64,000 nucleotides of DNA. Origin: Atopsyche davidsoni (lineage: Eukaryota > Arthropoda > Insecta > Trichoptera > Hydrobiosidae). Both the position numbers and the translations under genes were made by a program. The stretch is from contig JAILWY010000010.1 of assembly GCA_022113835.1 (NCBI GenBank), positions 11,891,501 through 11,955,500 of the forward strand. Direction: 5' to 3'. The notes below the pieces were generated by a model that worked only from the letters and a program-made list of their open reading frames with translations, searched no databases and was not told the origin of the DNA. Shown here piece by piece: positions 28,234-42,300 of the stretch (the stretch's first letter is position 1; each line of letters begins with the position of its first letter).

Positions 28234-29772
28234 ATGGAGGAGAAGAGCTCTCCGGAGCGTGAGCCCGTACCGGGGCGCGGGCGGCTGCAGCGCCAGAGCC
28301 GCGAGCACGGCCCGCCCCGCGCGCACGGCTCCTCACCCGACCCCGTGCCATTGCCGCCAACTCCATCTCCCGAGCCCATGCCTCCACCCCCTCCATCTCC
28401 TCCCCCACCACCACCGCCACCACCGCCACCTCCGCCGCCTCCCCCTGACGAGCTCCCGCCGCTCCTCGAGCCCCCGCAGCTTCTCGAGCCGCCGCGCATC
28501 CTGCCTCCTCTCGTCTTACCGTCGACGAGCTTTGAGCGTCAGCCGCCTCCTCGAGCGGTGAGCCACGAGCGTCCACCCGCTCCACCTCCCAGAAGCTTGC
28601 CGTTGCTGCAGTTTTCGAGCGACTCTTCAGCCTTGGAATCGCCGCCAATGCCAACAGGTCGAGCGCCGACTCTCGCTCCGGAGAACCTCAGCTTCGAGCT
28701 CGACATCCCCTTGTCTCCGATGGATAAACCTTTCACAATGGATGCAAGTCTTCTTAGAGACGAGCCGTCTCGTTATAAACTGACGCTCCTGAATCTTTAC
28801 GAAAACGGGACACCTCCACGACCGTCCATATACACTCTTCCTGAAATCCCCAGGACTTACCGCTTCCGCAGGTCTCCACCGTCCCTGTTTCGGATGAAGC
28901 GCATGAGCAGCGAGTCCGAAACGGATCCCTTGGACGAGTCCATCAAGCGCTTGGTTATATCCACTGAGAAGAAAAGGCAACGGTCGGGCGAGTCCAAGGA
29001 ATCAAAAATTGACGGTCAAAGCTCCGACGGAGCTCACGGAAGCTACGAAATATTTCCTAGCGTTGAAGGAGGAAGAAAATCAGCAAACGTTTCGATGGAG
29101 ATCGTCGAAGAGGAGACGGCCGAGTTACTTTCGGAAAGTTCTGATGGAGGAACAACCCCTCGCATAGAGGTGACGGCGATCAGCAGCGACGTCAAGATAA
29201 ACGAGCCGGAGCCGGAATCGGAGTCGATGCCGGTGTTGGAATTGGAGCTGGAGCCGGAGCCGGAGCCGGAGCGTTGTGTCGAGGCTGGCATCAAGAAACG
29301 CAACAAGTCTCCGTCCGCATTGTTCGAGTACGCCCAGCGCCACTTCCCGAAGCTTGCCGGAGCTTTTCTGAGGAAAAGCGACGATGACAGCGATGAAGCT
29401 CACAGCGCCAAAGTTTCTCCGTCATCAGAGAGGGCTTCTCGCGAATCCGACGCCCTAATGTCCGCAATGCATGCAAGCCAAGGAGTCGTTCGTCGCAACG
29501 CCGTGGCCGATGTGCGCGCTCCCAAGCCCAAGAAGCGGGAGAGCGCATCCAAGTCTCATCACTTCTCGTTCTTCCGTAAAGAACGACGCGACAAGGAGCC
29601 GCGCGACCAGGCAGTGGCGCCCCCGGGCCCGGCGGCCCCGGCGGCCCCGGCAGCCCCGGAGGCCCCGCCGGCGAGGCTGCTGGAGCAACGCCGCCCCGCG
29701 GTGGTGTGGGACGAAGAGTCCCGCCTCTGCGTGCTGCCCGGCCGGCAGAGCCCGCGCACAGAGCCAGACAAG
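28234..29772 (+). CDS. Plekhg5: Exon 1: disordered proline-rich N-terminus (residues 1-513)
   Basis: This 1.5-kb open exon starts at the first ATG after an in-frame TAG at 28198-28200 and ends at a strong donor (CAAG|GTGAGC) in phase 0. The product is low-complexity: a poly-proline run near residues 50-72, Ser/Arg-rich patches, a Glu-Pro repeat near 327-348, and an Ala/Pro repeat near 465-480. A better-ordered stretch (residues about 150-250, with LYENGTPPRPSIYTLPEIP) may hold a conserved motif. No known domain is seen. Poly-proline suggests SH3, WW or profilin-type partners, an inference only. Exons without code probably lie upstream; possible acceptors at 28168 and 28200 precede the ATG. 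Confidence 0.8.
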
Positions 29773-32700
29773 GTGAGCCCTCCGTCTGGCCCGGGCTTCG
29801 CGCGTGGTGAACTGCTGGCAGCTTCGGTGCGCATCCTTTTGGTGGTGTCGCCCCCAATCGGCCGCAGCCAGGTCAGTCTGTCCCGAGGGAGCCTCTCCCG
29901 CATAGCTAGTCTTTATTTTTGGTTCCAATTGGCTTTAAAATGATAAAACCTCACGGCGCAAACGCACCCTTATCGATACAGTTCAGTAGAATGGTAGATT
30001 TTTATTCGAAATTAGTATGATATACATTTTTTACAATTTACCACCAAAGTTAAGATAGTTATATATTCTATCTATTCTATTCTATTAGTTCTATTATTAT
30101 AAAAAGTAACTGTTATTGAGTACCAGGTTACTTATAAGCAAATTCAGTATAATTCAAACCAAATGGTAAATTATAAAAAATATATCCTCGCATCAGACGA
30201 AGCCAAAATTTAGATACCATCTAGACTGTTTTGTATCGCACGTGTAAATAACCACGTCACGTTATCGTCGATCAAAATTATTCCATTGAACATTTGATAC
30301 ATCTAGATTTCTTTTTCGAATCCCGGGATTGAAGTGCATGATAGATTTTTCAAAATTTTTACAATTTATATTTATTAGAGTAGGTAGGTAGGTACCCTGC
30401 AATGTGTCCGTTCCTGGTCATCAAGTAAGTCAATAAATTTTGAATTAAGTTAAGTCCATATATTTTTTTTAATACTTCATCCAAAACGGTTTTACAAATG
30501 TTATAGAACGGTACAAGCAACGCTAGGGTAATTTTGATTCATTTTTTTAATTGTAACATTGTATTACGGATCCAAGATCTGAAGAATAGTTAAAAATTTA
30601 AAAAAAAACTAACAACTAACATTAAGATTAGCCTCGCAAAAGCTTTTACTGAATTTATAACTATTAATTATTTGAAAATGTGGGCCGAGTGCAGGTTAGT
30701 GGCTACAGAAATCCGCAGCAGGAAAATTTAACGATACTTGCGACAGAAGGTTGTCAATTATCATAATCTTATCATATCATATCAAAAATAAAAGCTCACG
30801 TCTGTCTGTTCATACATACTGGGTTACAGTATAAGTGAAAATGTGTTAGGGCGAGTGAGTCCCGCACAAGAAAATAAATGCATTTGATAATGCCGATGAA
30901 TACCGCGTAGCTGCGAAATGTTTTTAGTCACAATGTCGGTAAATAAACAAAAGCTATTTAGTATTTAAACTCAAATGGGTAGAGCTTCGAGCGTCACTCA
31001 AAGTTGCTGTGCTCGTGTCGGGCTTGCTCTGGTGCCAAATTTACAACGCGAGGATTACTTGTAATTGAAGAACGAAGTTGCAGCAGCTTCCCGAGAAACC
31101 CATACGAAACCTGTGTTTACGAGCAGTCTCTATTACGTACCGGTGTTTGAATTGAAAATCTGTTTTCACACAATTTGTATGCGTCCTTAGTTAAAATTGA
31201 AAAAAAAAATTAGATTTAAAAATTAATCATATTCTGAGGGCTAATGTCTTAAAAAAAATTCCCTATAAGATATTTTAAATTTGGTTAAAATGTGAAATAT
31301 TTTAAAAAGTTATATTGTAAATATGGTAAATTTTGGAGAAACAGGCTTATAACTCACTTATATCATAGTATTTTTATCTGATTTGATAATAAACAACCTT
31401 CTTTGACAAATTAGGCGTAAAATAAAAGATAAATTTGGATTTAGTATGAAAATGTATTATTCAATTCTTTGATACGTTAACTGTTTAAAAACAGTTTTAA
31501 AATAGATATGAAAATCATTATATCACCCGAAAAGGTAACCATTCCGTTACGAAAATATGAATTTAAAAAATGTAACTTTTCGATACATTTCAATAATTAA
31601 ACTTACTCTAGTTACATCAATTTATTTTGCAAATATGTTTTTTGCATTTCATAACTATATATATATATCTATATATATAGTATACATATATAAATATTGT
31701 ATACATATATAAATATAAATAAATAAATATATATATATATATACGTTCAAGTATTAGTCATTTATAATTAATTATTGATAAATGACTTAGATAAGTAGTT
31801 TTCCTTCCGGTTAGTAAAATAAAGTACAAAAATAATACGTTAGTCGAAACAAAGCAAAGCAGTACTTCATACATAACTTTTTACTTTGGGTGGTACTATG
31901 AATTTCAAAACACCATGTCTATTCATATTTTAAAATAAATGGTAGCAGATGGAGCTTCCGTTTGCAAAAACAATAAACTTATAATGTTTTTACTACTTAT
32001 CAGCATACAAAAATAAAAATAAAGCAATTATGCAAACATGATACTTGTTACACAAACAATGCTGCTTGAGCGCTGAGTGTTCAACGATTCACCCGGCAGT
32101 AACAGGTGTGCTGATAAGTACGCGAGCCGAACTTGCTCAGAACGAGCTGCGCGAGAATCCATTGAAGTTGCATATTTAAAGTCTGTCGACTAGCATGTTT
32201 ATCCTGAAATGTAGTGGATAAGTAAATTTGCGGTATGGTTTTAGCTAAGTTGAAATTTCTACGTGGAATTCTAATCCGCGGTCGCTCGTTTTGGGCGAGG
32301 TTCAATCGGACATTTGAAGTCATGAAGTCGAAAGCATGGTAGATTTTAGTAATATGAGTAACCATAAGGTATAATTCATTGTTGAAATCGTTAATCTTTT
32401 ATTGCAGAAGAGAGCTGAACGTATAAAGATTCGAGGAATCTTCAAAAACAAAGACAAAAAACAATAAATTAACAATCAAATTGAACCTTTATGGCAGTGT
32501 TTGTGCTTATAATATATTCATAAACGCATATAAGTAAAATAAAAAATCACTTATATTTTAACCCATTAAAAAATAGTGATACATGAAATACAGTTCAAGT
32601 CATGCTGTTAACAAAATCGCTATTATTGTTAAAGTAAAACATAGTGTAGTTTTTAAGCTTATTATAACAGTATTAAGTCTAAAATAAGTTGCTATATATT

Positions 32701-35700
32701 TAGAAATAAATATAAAGCGATATTGACAGGATTCTAACCTTATTACAGTCTCCACTAAAATCACCATTGAATATTTTAAATCTGATCAATTTATTAAGAT
32801 TTTGAATTGTAATGCTGTAACTTTGGTTGTTGACCGATTTATTTAAAATCATTACTGAACAGGTGTTATAATCCTGTCATAGTAAATGAAATTATAATAA
32901 TATCTACAATATTTTCTTATTATTATTTTTATTTAAAATACGGTAATTAGGCTCTATTAATATCGCAGTAAACAACATAAAATATGTACGCACTACACTG
33001 CACATAAAGTATTCAGTATAGGATTAAATACTACATACATTATAAAATGGTAAACTAGAACATAATCTAATATATTAAAATACAAGTAAAATACACACAC
33101 ACACACGCACACAAACACGAACAATCACACATACACACAATCACACACATACATACTCCCACTCAAATAAACACGAATATCAATTCATATAATAAGTATA
33201 ACTAAGAAACCAAAAAAAAGTGTCATTTCAAATATTAAATTAAATTTATTTAGTATAAATTAAACTATAACATACCACTTAAAGTAGTTTTTAAAGATAC
33301 ACTAAGTCTCTATTTTAATTATTGATAAAATACAGTTAAGACATACAATATATACTCACGCAGTCAAACAGACACGCACCCATCCACGTTCGATCTCACA
33401 CTAACACACATACACACTCCCACTCAAATAAACATGAATATCAATTCATATAATAAGTATAGCTAAGAAACCAAAAAAAAGTGTCATTTCAAATATTAAA
33501 TTAAATTTATTTAGTATAGATTAAACTATAACATACCACTTAAAGTAGTTTTTAAAATACACTAAGTCTCTATTTTAATTATTGATAAAATACAGTTAAG
33601 ACATACAATATATACACACGCAGTCAAACAGACACGCGCCCATACACGTTCGATCTAACACTAACACACATACACACTCCCACTCAAATAAACATGAATA
33701 TCAATTCATATAATAAGTATAGCTAAGAAACCAAAAAAAAGTGTCATTTCAAATATTAAATTAAATTTATTTAGTATAAATTAAACTATAACATACCACT
33801 TAAAGTAGTTTTTAAAGATACACTAAGTCTCTATTTTAATTATTGATAAAATACAGTTAAGACATACAATATATACTCACGCAGTCAAACAGACACGCAC
33901 CCATACACGTTCGATCTCACACTAACACACATACACACTCCCACTCAAATAAACATGAATATCAATTCATATAATAAGTATAGCTAAGAAACCAAAAAAA
34001 AGTGTCATTTCAAATATTAAATTAAATTTATTTAGTATAGATTAAACTATAACATACAACTTAAAGTAGTTTTTAAAATACACTAAGTCTCTATTTTAAT
34101 TATTGATAAAATACAGTTAAGACATACAATATATACTCACGCAGTCAAACAGACACGCACCCATACACGTTCGATCTCACACTAACACACATACACACTC
34201 CCACCCAAATAAACATGAATATCAATTCATATAATAAGTATAGCTAAGAAACCAAAAAAAAGTGTCATTTCAAATATTAAATTAAATTTATTTAGTATAG
34301 ATTAAACTATAACATACAACTTAAAGTAGTTTTTAAAATACACTAAGTCTCTATTTTAATTATTTATAAAATACAGTTAAGACATACAATATATACTCAC
34401 GCAGTCAAACAGACACGCACCCATACACGTTCGATCTCACACTAACACACATACACACTCCCACTCAAATAAACATGAATATCAATTCATATAATAAGTA
34501 TAGCTAAGAAACCAAAAAAAAGTGTCATTTCAAATATTAAATTAAATTTATTTAGTATAGATTAAACTATAACATACCACTTAAAGTAGTTTTTAAAATA
34601 CACTAAGTCTCTATTTTAATTATTTATAAAATACAGTTAAGACATACAATATATACTCACGCAGTCAAACAGACACGCACCCATACACGTTCGATCTCAC
34701 ACTAACACACATACACACTCCCACTCAAATAAACATGAATATCAATTCATATAATAAGTATAGCTAAGAAACCAAAAAAAAGTGTCATTTCAAATATTAA
34801 ATTAAATTTATTTAGTATAGATTAAACTATAACATACAACTTAAAGTAGTTTTTAAAATACACTAAGTCTCTATTTTAATTATTTATAAAATACAGTTAA
34901 GACATACAATATATACTCACGCAGTCAAACAGACACGCACCCATACACGTTCGATCTCACACTAACACACATACACACTCCCACTCAAATAAACATGAAT
35001 ATCAATTCATATAATAAGTATAGCTAAGAAACCAAAAAAAAGTGTCATTTCAAATATTAAATTAAATTTATTTAGTATAGATTAAACTATAACATACAAC
35101 TTAAAGTAGTTTTTAAAATACACTAAGTCTCTATTTTAATTATTTATAAAATACAGTTAAGACATACAATATATACTCACGCAGTCAAACAGACACGCAC
35201 CCATACACGTTCGATCTCACACTAACACACATACACACTCCCACTCAAATAAACATGAATATCAATTCATATAATAAGTATAGCTAAGAAACCAAAAAAA
35301 AGTGTCATTTCAAATATTAAATTAAATTTATTTAGTATAGATTAAACTATAACATACCACTTAAAGTAGTTTTTAAAATACACTAAGTCTCTATTTTAAT
35401 TATTTATAAAATACAGTTAAGACATACAATATATACTCACGCAGTCAAACAGACACGCACCCATACACGTTCGATCTCACACTAACACACATACACACTC
35501 CCACTCAAATAAACATGAATATCAATTCATATAATAAGTATAGCTAAGAAACCAAAAAAAAGTGTCATTTCAAATATTAAATTAAATTTATTTAGTATAG
35601 ATTAAACTATAACATACAACTTAAAGTAGTTTTTAAAATACACTAAGTCTCTATTTTAATTATTTATAAAATACAGTTAAGACATACAATATATACTCAC

Positions 35701-36261
35701 GCAGTCAAACAGACACGCACCCATACACGTTCGATCTAACACTAACACACATACACACTCCCACTCAAATAAACATGAATATCAATTCATATAATAAGTA
35801 TAGCTAAGAAACCAAAAAAAAGTGTCATTTCAAATATTAATTTAAATTTATTTAGTATAGATTAAACTATAACATACCACTTAAAGTAGTTTTTAAAGAT
35901 ACACTAAGTCTCTATTTTAATTATTGATAAAATAAAGTTAAGACATACAATATATACACACGCAGTCAAACAGACACGCACCCATACACGTTCGATCTCA
36001 CACTAACACACATACACACTCCCATTCAAACAAACATGAATATCAATTTATATAATAAGTTTAGCTAAGATACCAAATAAATTAATCATATAACATACCA
36101 CTTAAAGTAGTTTTTAATATACGCATGTATACACACACTATCTCACACAAACATAATCGCTCACTAACACACATAAACACTCCCACTTAAATAAATATTA
36201 ATTCAGATAGTAATTTATTATATTTTTTACATATATTTATTTATTTATTTATATATTTGTT

Positions 36262-36323
<62 letters not shown>

Positions 36324-39300
36324 TTTTTAAATTGTTATTAATTAATAAATTAATTTATATTTATTTCTACAGTCATTTTAAACATCCAGAAGTTAGTAAA
36401 AAATGATAAAGAGAGAAACATTATAATAATCATAATTTATTGTAGTTTATTATTAAAATTAAATAGTTGTAATTTAAAATATCAAATTATTTATGCATTA
36501 TTTAAATTATTTAGTTATATATATTTTATGTCATCTTTTTATGTTATTTGTAGATAATGAAAAATAAAGAAAAAGCATATTAGTATGCACCAAAAAAAGC
36601 AAAAAAAAAAAAACCATAAATTTGCGATTTTTCTTATTAGCTTTTCAGCAGAGACGATTCAAGTCAGGTGTTGCCCACTCACTCGCCCACAGATCACTCG
36701 AATACTGCATCACACGCGATGCTCCCGTAACACCGTTTCAGAATCACTATAAACAGCTTGAGCTTTGCTCCCTTTTATTACTTTCTGCCCAACAGTCACT
36801 CCGTGTACACCTTGCGACCGAGCGATGGGCTGATTACAAAGTGAGGGATACTTTTCAAATTATACCACTACACAAATTGCACATTGTATACTGTATCATA
36901 TTAGTTTGGTGATTGACAGGTCGAAGAGCAACTGAGAGAGCAAATATCATAGTCCATAAAGCACCGCTTGCCTGCCAGCGTTCCAATACTTTATTTAAAT
37001 ACATCATCCTTCAAAAAACTCTATCAATTAAATTAGGGATCCACCTATCCTAGATTCCTGAAGCGCACCCAAAACATCAGTTAGATGAGAAGATACATTA
37101 CAAACACATACTGAGCGAAGTGACGTATAGATTAATACTTATAATAATGCATCATTGTAAAATTTTGGGATAGGTATTAATATTCGAGAAATTACGAATG
37201 TATGACACTTTTACCGCTTTGATCCAAATCTCTTCTTCAAAGGATTGCATCATTGGAATATCTGAGATGTTAAATTATCAAGGGAAATCATTGGTCAAAG
37301 CTCAAAATAAAAATATATATACACACATCTTGTACTACTATTTTTCTTTGCAGCTTTTATAAATATTTTTATTCAAGATAACGAGGGCGCGTCGGTGGTC
37401 TATCCACACGCACGGCGACTAACATTTGATTGAGCATTTGCACGTAAAAAATCACGTACATTGAAGCTTTTAACTACGTTGGTGAAAAGCACAAAATTAG
37501 TCCAGAAGGCTACGCGGGGTATTTCCCACCACCAAATAAAAACAAAGCGAGAAAAGGCCGGAGCGATGAGCGGGGAGTCAGATTAGCCGTCGTCGACACG
37601 CGCGCCATCGATTATTTACCTCGGTCATTACAGGTGTACACCCGTACACGGCCGATGCGTACAATTACTTTTATCAGATTTCGCAGACCGAAAATAGAAT
37701 TAACGTGCGATTTCTGAGAATAATTTGATTCGGATAAATCAATACTAAATTATAAAACCAATTAATGAATACTGGTTTAATTTAAAATTTCATGTATTGA
37801 CGGTTGATATCGATGCAACCGGTGGCAGTTAAAACGCGCTTAAAATTTATACGAAATTTTTACATTAAATAATGAAAGCTTAAAAAAAAAGACTTAAATG
37901 CATGTTTATGTTAATATAGAAAAAACTGTTTGATCCGAACGAAAAAAATTAACAAAGATAAACAGTTTACTTTATTATAAAATCAATTAAAAAAAAATTT
38001 CAAAGCACTTAAACTTTCACAAGTGACCCGTTAGTCCACTAGTCTCACCAAATCACGTCCTTCATATATCTTGCAATACTCAAATCGCGTGGACCTCAGA
38101 ATTTCACCTCCATGTTGTAATTTTTAATGACCTTAATCTATTATAAAGGTATTATTTATTATATATTGTAAACGTATCGGTTTAAAAATAAAAATTCCGA
38201 CTGTGATAATTTGATTTAAAACTATTTCATCCGACAAGAAAATGTCCAAAATTCGCTGCGAAAACTTTCTTGGTAATTGACATTCAAAAGATGTGATGAG
38301 CAAATGATATCCTAATGATCCAACTTAAAAATACAGGAAATTTATATACAATCAGAAATAGAGTCTAGGAATTTTCATATTACTCCTTGAAAATGATGCA
38401 GTACTAATAGCGCACGACCCTTTAGTCCCTTTGAGCAGAGAAGTTGACGTGGAATTATATCAAAGTTGTTAACGTTGAAATTTCTATAGCTAAGTATGTT
38501 ACAGTTGCTCAAACTATCGAGACTCTAGAATTCCTTGTATCGTGGTCATAATCTGACAGGTAATTAAATTTAAGAAGTGTAGCGATGCTATCGGCGATGC
38601 AACGTATTAAAATGAAAGTTCTTATACAATCAAGAGGCTGAAAAATGGGCCAGTGAGCGTGATTATTTAAATTTATTAGACAGCGAAGTACGTTTTTTTT
38701 TTTAAGCTTATTACTAAAATTTTATATTTGCCGAGTGATAGATATTTTATTTAGTTTTATAATATTCTACGATAAATGTGCAGCAAAAGTTACGTGTGTT
38801 TTTAATAATTAAATAGAAGGTAAGAACTCGAAACTCAGTTGTCTTTATATTGTAGAACTTCTTTCATTTCAAATGTATTTAATTTGGCATGTTTTCTGAG
38901 TCATGGGGTCATCTCCACCGTCATCTCCACAGGCCATACACATACCTCATCGCGTTAGATAATCGGTATGAAGTATGTGTTATAGAATGATTCATATGAC
39001 AGGTCTGTATCTTTTCCATCAAACCATCATTTCTTTATCTCACTATAATTTCGAGATTCGTTCATCGTTCGTATGTGGTGAGTTGTGACTTTTCATTTAG
39101 TTCAGAATGCTAGTACATGACTTGGGAGTTCCGGTTTGGGGAAGTGATAGATATCTCGAGAGAACTGTTTGTTAGTGACAGGGTATCATCAGCATTGTCA
39201 CTCACCATCCGTCGCCCGCGTCTTCCCGCTGGACATTTCACAAATGCATTTTCACGGTCATCGGGTCTATTCTATTCTTTTATCATCCTATATGATTCAT

Positions 39301-42300
39301 TTTAGGCGATTCAAAATCAAAAAGACCAACGAATATTAACTGTATATTTTTGCACAGTATTTTTTATTCAGTCATTAATCTATCACCTCCCAAAATGTAC
39401 GCCAAGATATGTCTAACCATCATGTATTTTATCCATTCCATAAAAGCATTCACCTAGGAAAAGAGTAAGTAGTGTAAAATTTCATCTTTTTATTTGAAAC
39501 ACGCTTTGATCACATTTTCAAAATTTTTGATGAAATCTTGTATTAAGATATGTTTTTTGACTATAAATACACAAAAATCCAACGGGGATCAGGACCTGTT
39601 GTTCGTACAAATGAAACTAGAGAGCGGAAACATTTACCGGCCTATAGTCGGCCGGTAATTTTGAATTCAAGTGTAAAGCGCACCTCACTAGAGATAGAGT
39701 CAGTCGGCGCCGCCGGTTGTCAGCCGGGCGCGCCGGCACGCGGGCTCGGCGCAGGGCGCTGGGCCGCCGCTCTCTAGCGGGCCGGCGCGCGCTGGAACTG
39801 AAGAGTCGGTCTTGCAGGTGCGCTCGCAGTCGCTGAGCAGCCTCACGGCGCCGGCGCTCGCGGGCTCCCCGGCGCGCACCCTGTCCTCCATGGCCGCGCC
39901 CTGCGTGGCGCTGCCCGCCGCCACCGCCTCCGTGCCCGAAATCAGCGCGCTGACCTTCCAAGGTGAGTTATCAACTATACATCATACATCTCCGACAGAC
40001 TGGCTCCCGAGCGTGTGCGCCTGCACTGCATTCCTTCAGAGAAAGGAGTGTGGTTCTGAGAGCGTTTCGAGATTCGTTTGGCACGTAAATACGGATGGCT
40101 CGGGAAAGTTCCAGCTGCAGCGCAGACGTCGCGGTGCCTCGGCCCGCGCAGACTTTGCGCTCGCTGCTGTTCGTAAACTATTCGAAATTGAGATTATTTA
40201 TCAATCAAAACGCTCCAACGTTAACTACTGCAGGTGATTGTCGTTATTCTGAAATGCGACAGGGGCGGTAAAACGAAGGGACAGTGATTTCCGAAGTAAT
40301 AAAACTTTTAAATAGAAGCTATTATGTAAAAGAGCACATTTTTTACATGAACCATTTAAAGAATCGTAATAAAGTTTTCCCTGTTTTATTGCCTTCGTAG
40401 CAATCCTGTCAGTCAGGGGGGCACGGGCCGGGGCTTGCGGGCTCGAGCGAACTCGTTTAATCGGAATTATTAAAAAATTATGCAACTTGAAATAGTAATT
40501 TGGTATTTCAATACTTTTGTGGAAACCGTCTTTTTTATTTGTTTATCGCACAAACAAATGCTATCTAATTTCACAGTAATCGTAAATTAAATTAAAAGAT
40601 ATAAATTTTACAAAAAAAAAAAATATTAATTATGAGCCCAAAAAAAATTATTCGTAAAAATCCGTGTCTATGATATAGACACGGATTTTTACGAATTTTA
40701 AACCTAATACAGATTTTTTTTGTCTATTTTTGTCATTTATTTATTTATTAGATCATATTGACTATAATTTTTAACGAGTACGTGTTATATTTGAGTTTTT
40801 CATATAAGATATTCATAACTCTCCTTTCATTTTGGTAGCTTAATTAATTTGATAATTTTATTTAAGCCCTGATCAAAATTTACTCACGAATAACGTTCAA
40901 AGTTTAACAATTAATGATATCCTCACCATCGTCGTATTGTCAATCGAACGAGGATTGTCGATCCGCTTGTTCTAAAAGTTTTACGTGCGATTTCTTGTAT
41001 TGAGTGGGCTGACAGCCGCTTTCCTAATATTATACTTATTTCCTTGTCAACCGTGATACTTGAATATACTAGCAGTTAACGATAAATAATAGTTGCCTAG
41101 AATGGTATAAGTGGACATAATGCTAGTTAATTTTTTTTCACGACTTTCCCAAAGAGCGGAACAAAAAAAATGTCTTTAAAAAAGATTTTAAAAACGTAAA
41201 TTTCAATTTAATTATAGAAAAAAAATCAAATAATTCGGCTGTCGGTCTGTCCAGAAGACCCAGAAATCCGCTTTATTGAATTGTTACAAGCAACTAAGTC
41301 CCGTCGCCCCCCTGCCTTCCTCTAGCACGACCTTTATGAGAATGCCTTCCGGAACAAGTCAAAGGCTATACACTTAGAATCTAAAAGGCGCAGAGGTGGC
41401 TTATAACGTTATGACTAGCTCACAGCTAATAATTAAAACATGCCCCTCTTATATGCAGATGTGATTTATCGAAGAGTTGTTGGTATTTTCATCTCAAAAT
41501 ATGAATAATTATCGAACTACTGGTTTCAGTATATTTATTTAAATTGTGAGAATAAGCCCAAGTAGTTGTTTTATATGGTGTGCACATTTAACGCATTTAA
41601 TGAAAGTATTAGTTTTTGACGTTTTTTGAGTTTTTTTAGAGAATTTGGATTAATAAATCATATTTTTACATTAATTGAACAAGTATTACAAAAATATTAT
41701 AAAAAAAAATTCATCAACTCTATTTAATTAATTACAATTGATTCCGAAATAGTTTGTTCTTGGCTGTTGATATTTACCGTAAAGTGGCACTTCAGCAGTC
41801 AATACTCACTAACGGCTTAATGCAAAATAAACATTTTGCGTCATTAATATGTAATGAATATAATCTAAATAGATTCCTTAGATATTTTAAATAATTAAAT
41901 ATTAATAGTCAAATGGCTGGGAGATTATAAACGTTTATAATCTCTTATTTATTTGTACATGTTGCTTATTTAGGAAGCATTATAAATTAAGCAAGACTGT
42001 CGTAGATATTTTTGGTAAAAATAAAATTAGCCAGTTGAATGTAAATTTTATTTAGGATTTTTTTTAAAACAAGTGTAGTTTTTGTTTCCACATATAAAAT
42101 CACAAGCTTACGGTCTGCAAGCGGTGTGGTGTGTTCGTGTTTCGGAGTCCAGAAATTTTGCCTCATCGCACCCCTGTAGAATGGTATGGTCCTCGCTCGG
42201 ATTATCTTGACCTTGATTTGTTAAGTAAATATAAAAAGATGGTGTTTACACATTACGTATAAATTTAGTGAACTAATTTGGGTGTCAAACAAACACGAAC

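Larger units (their letters stand above)
29773..39817 (+). other. Intron 1 (10 kb)
   Basis: A GT-AG intron between exons 1 and 2. It holds the 260-bp tandem array, AT microsatellites, and two GC-richer patches (36640-36850 and 37380-37700) that might be regulatory. No supported gene lies inside. Confidence 0.7.

Noticed and set aside
33070..36210. The regular array considered as a CRISPR array
   Set aside because: Units are 260 bases, contiguous and without unique spacers, in an animal intron; it is a tandem satellite-like repeat.
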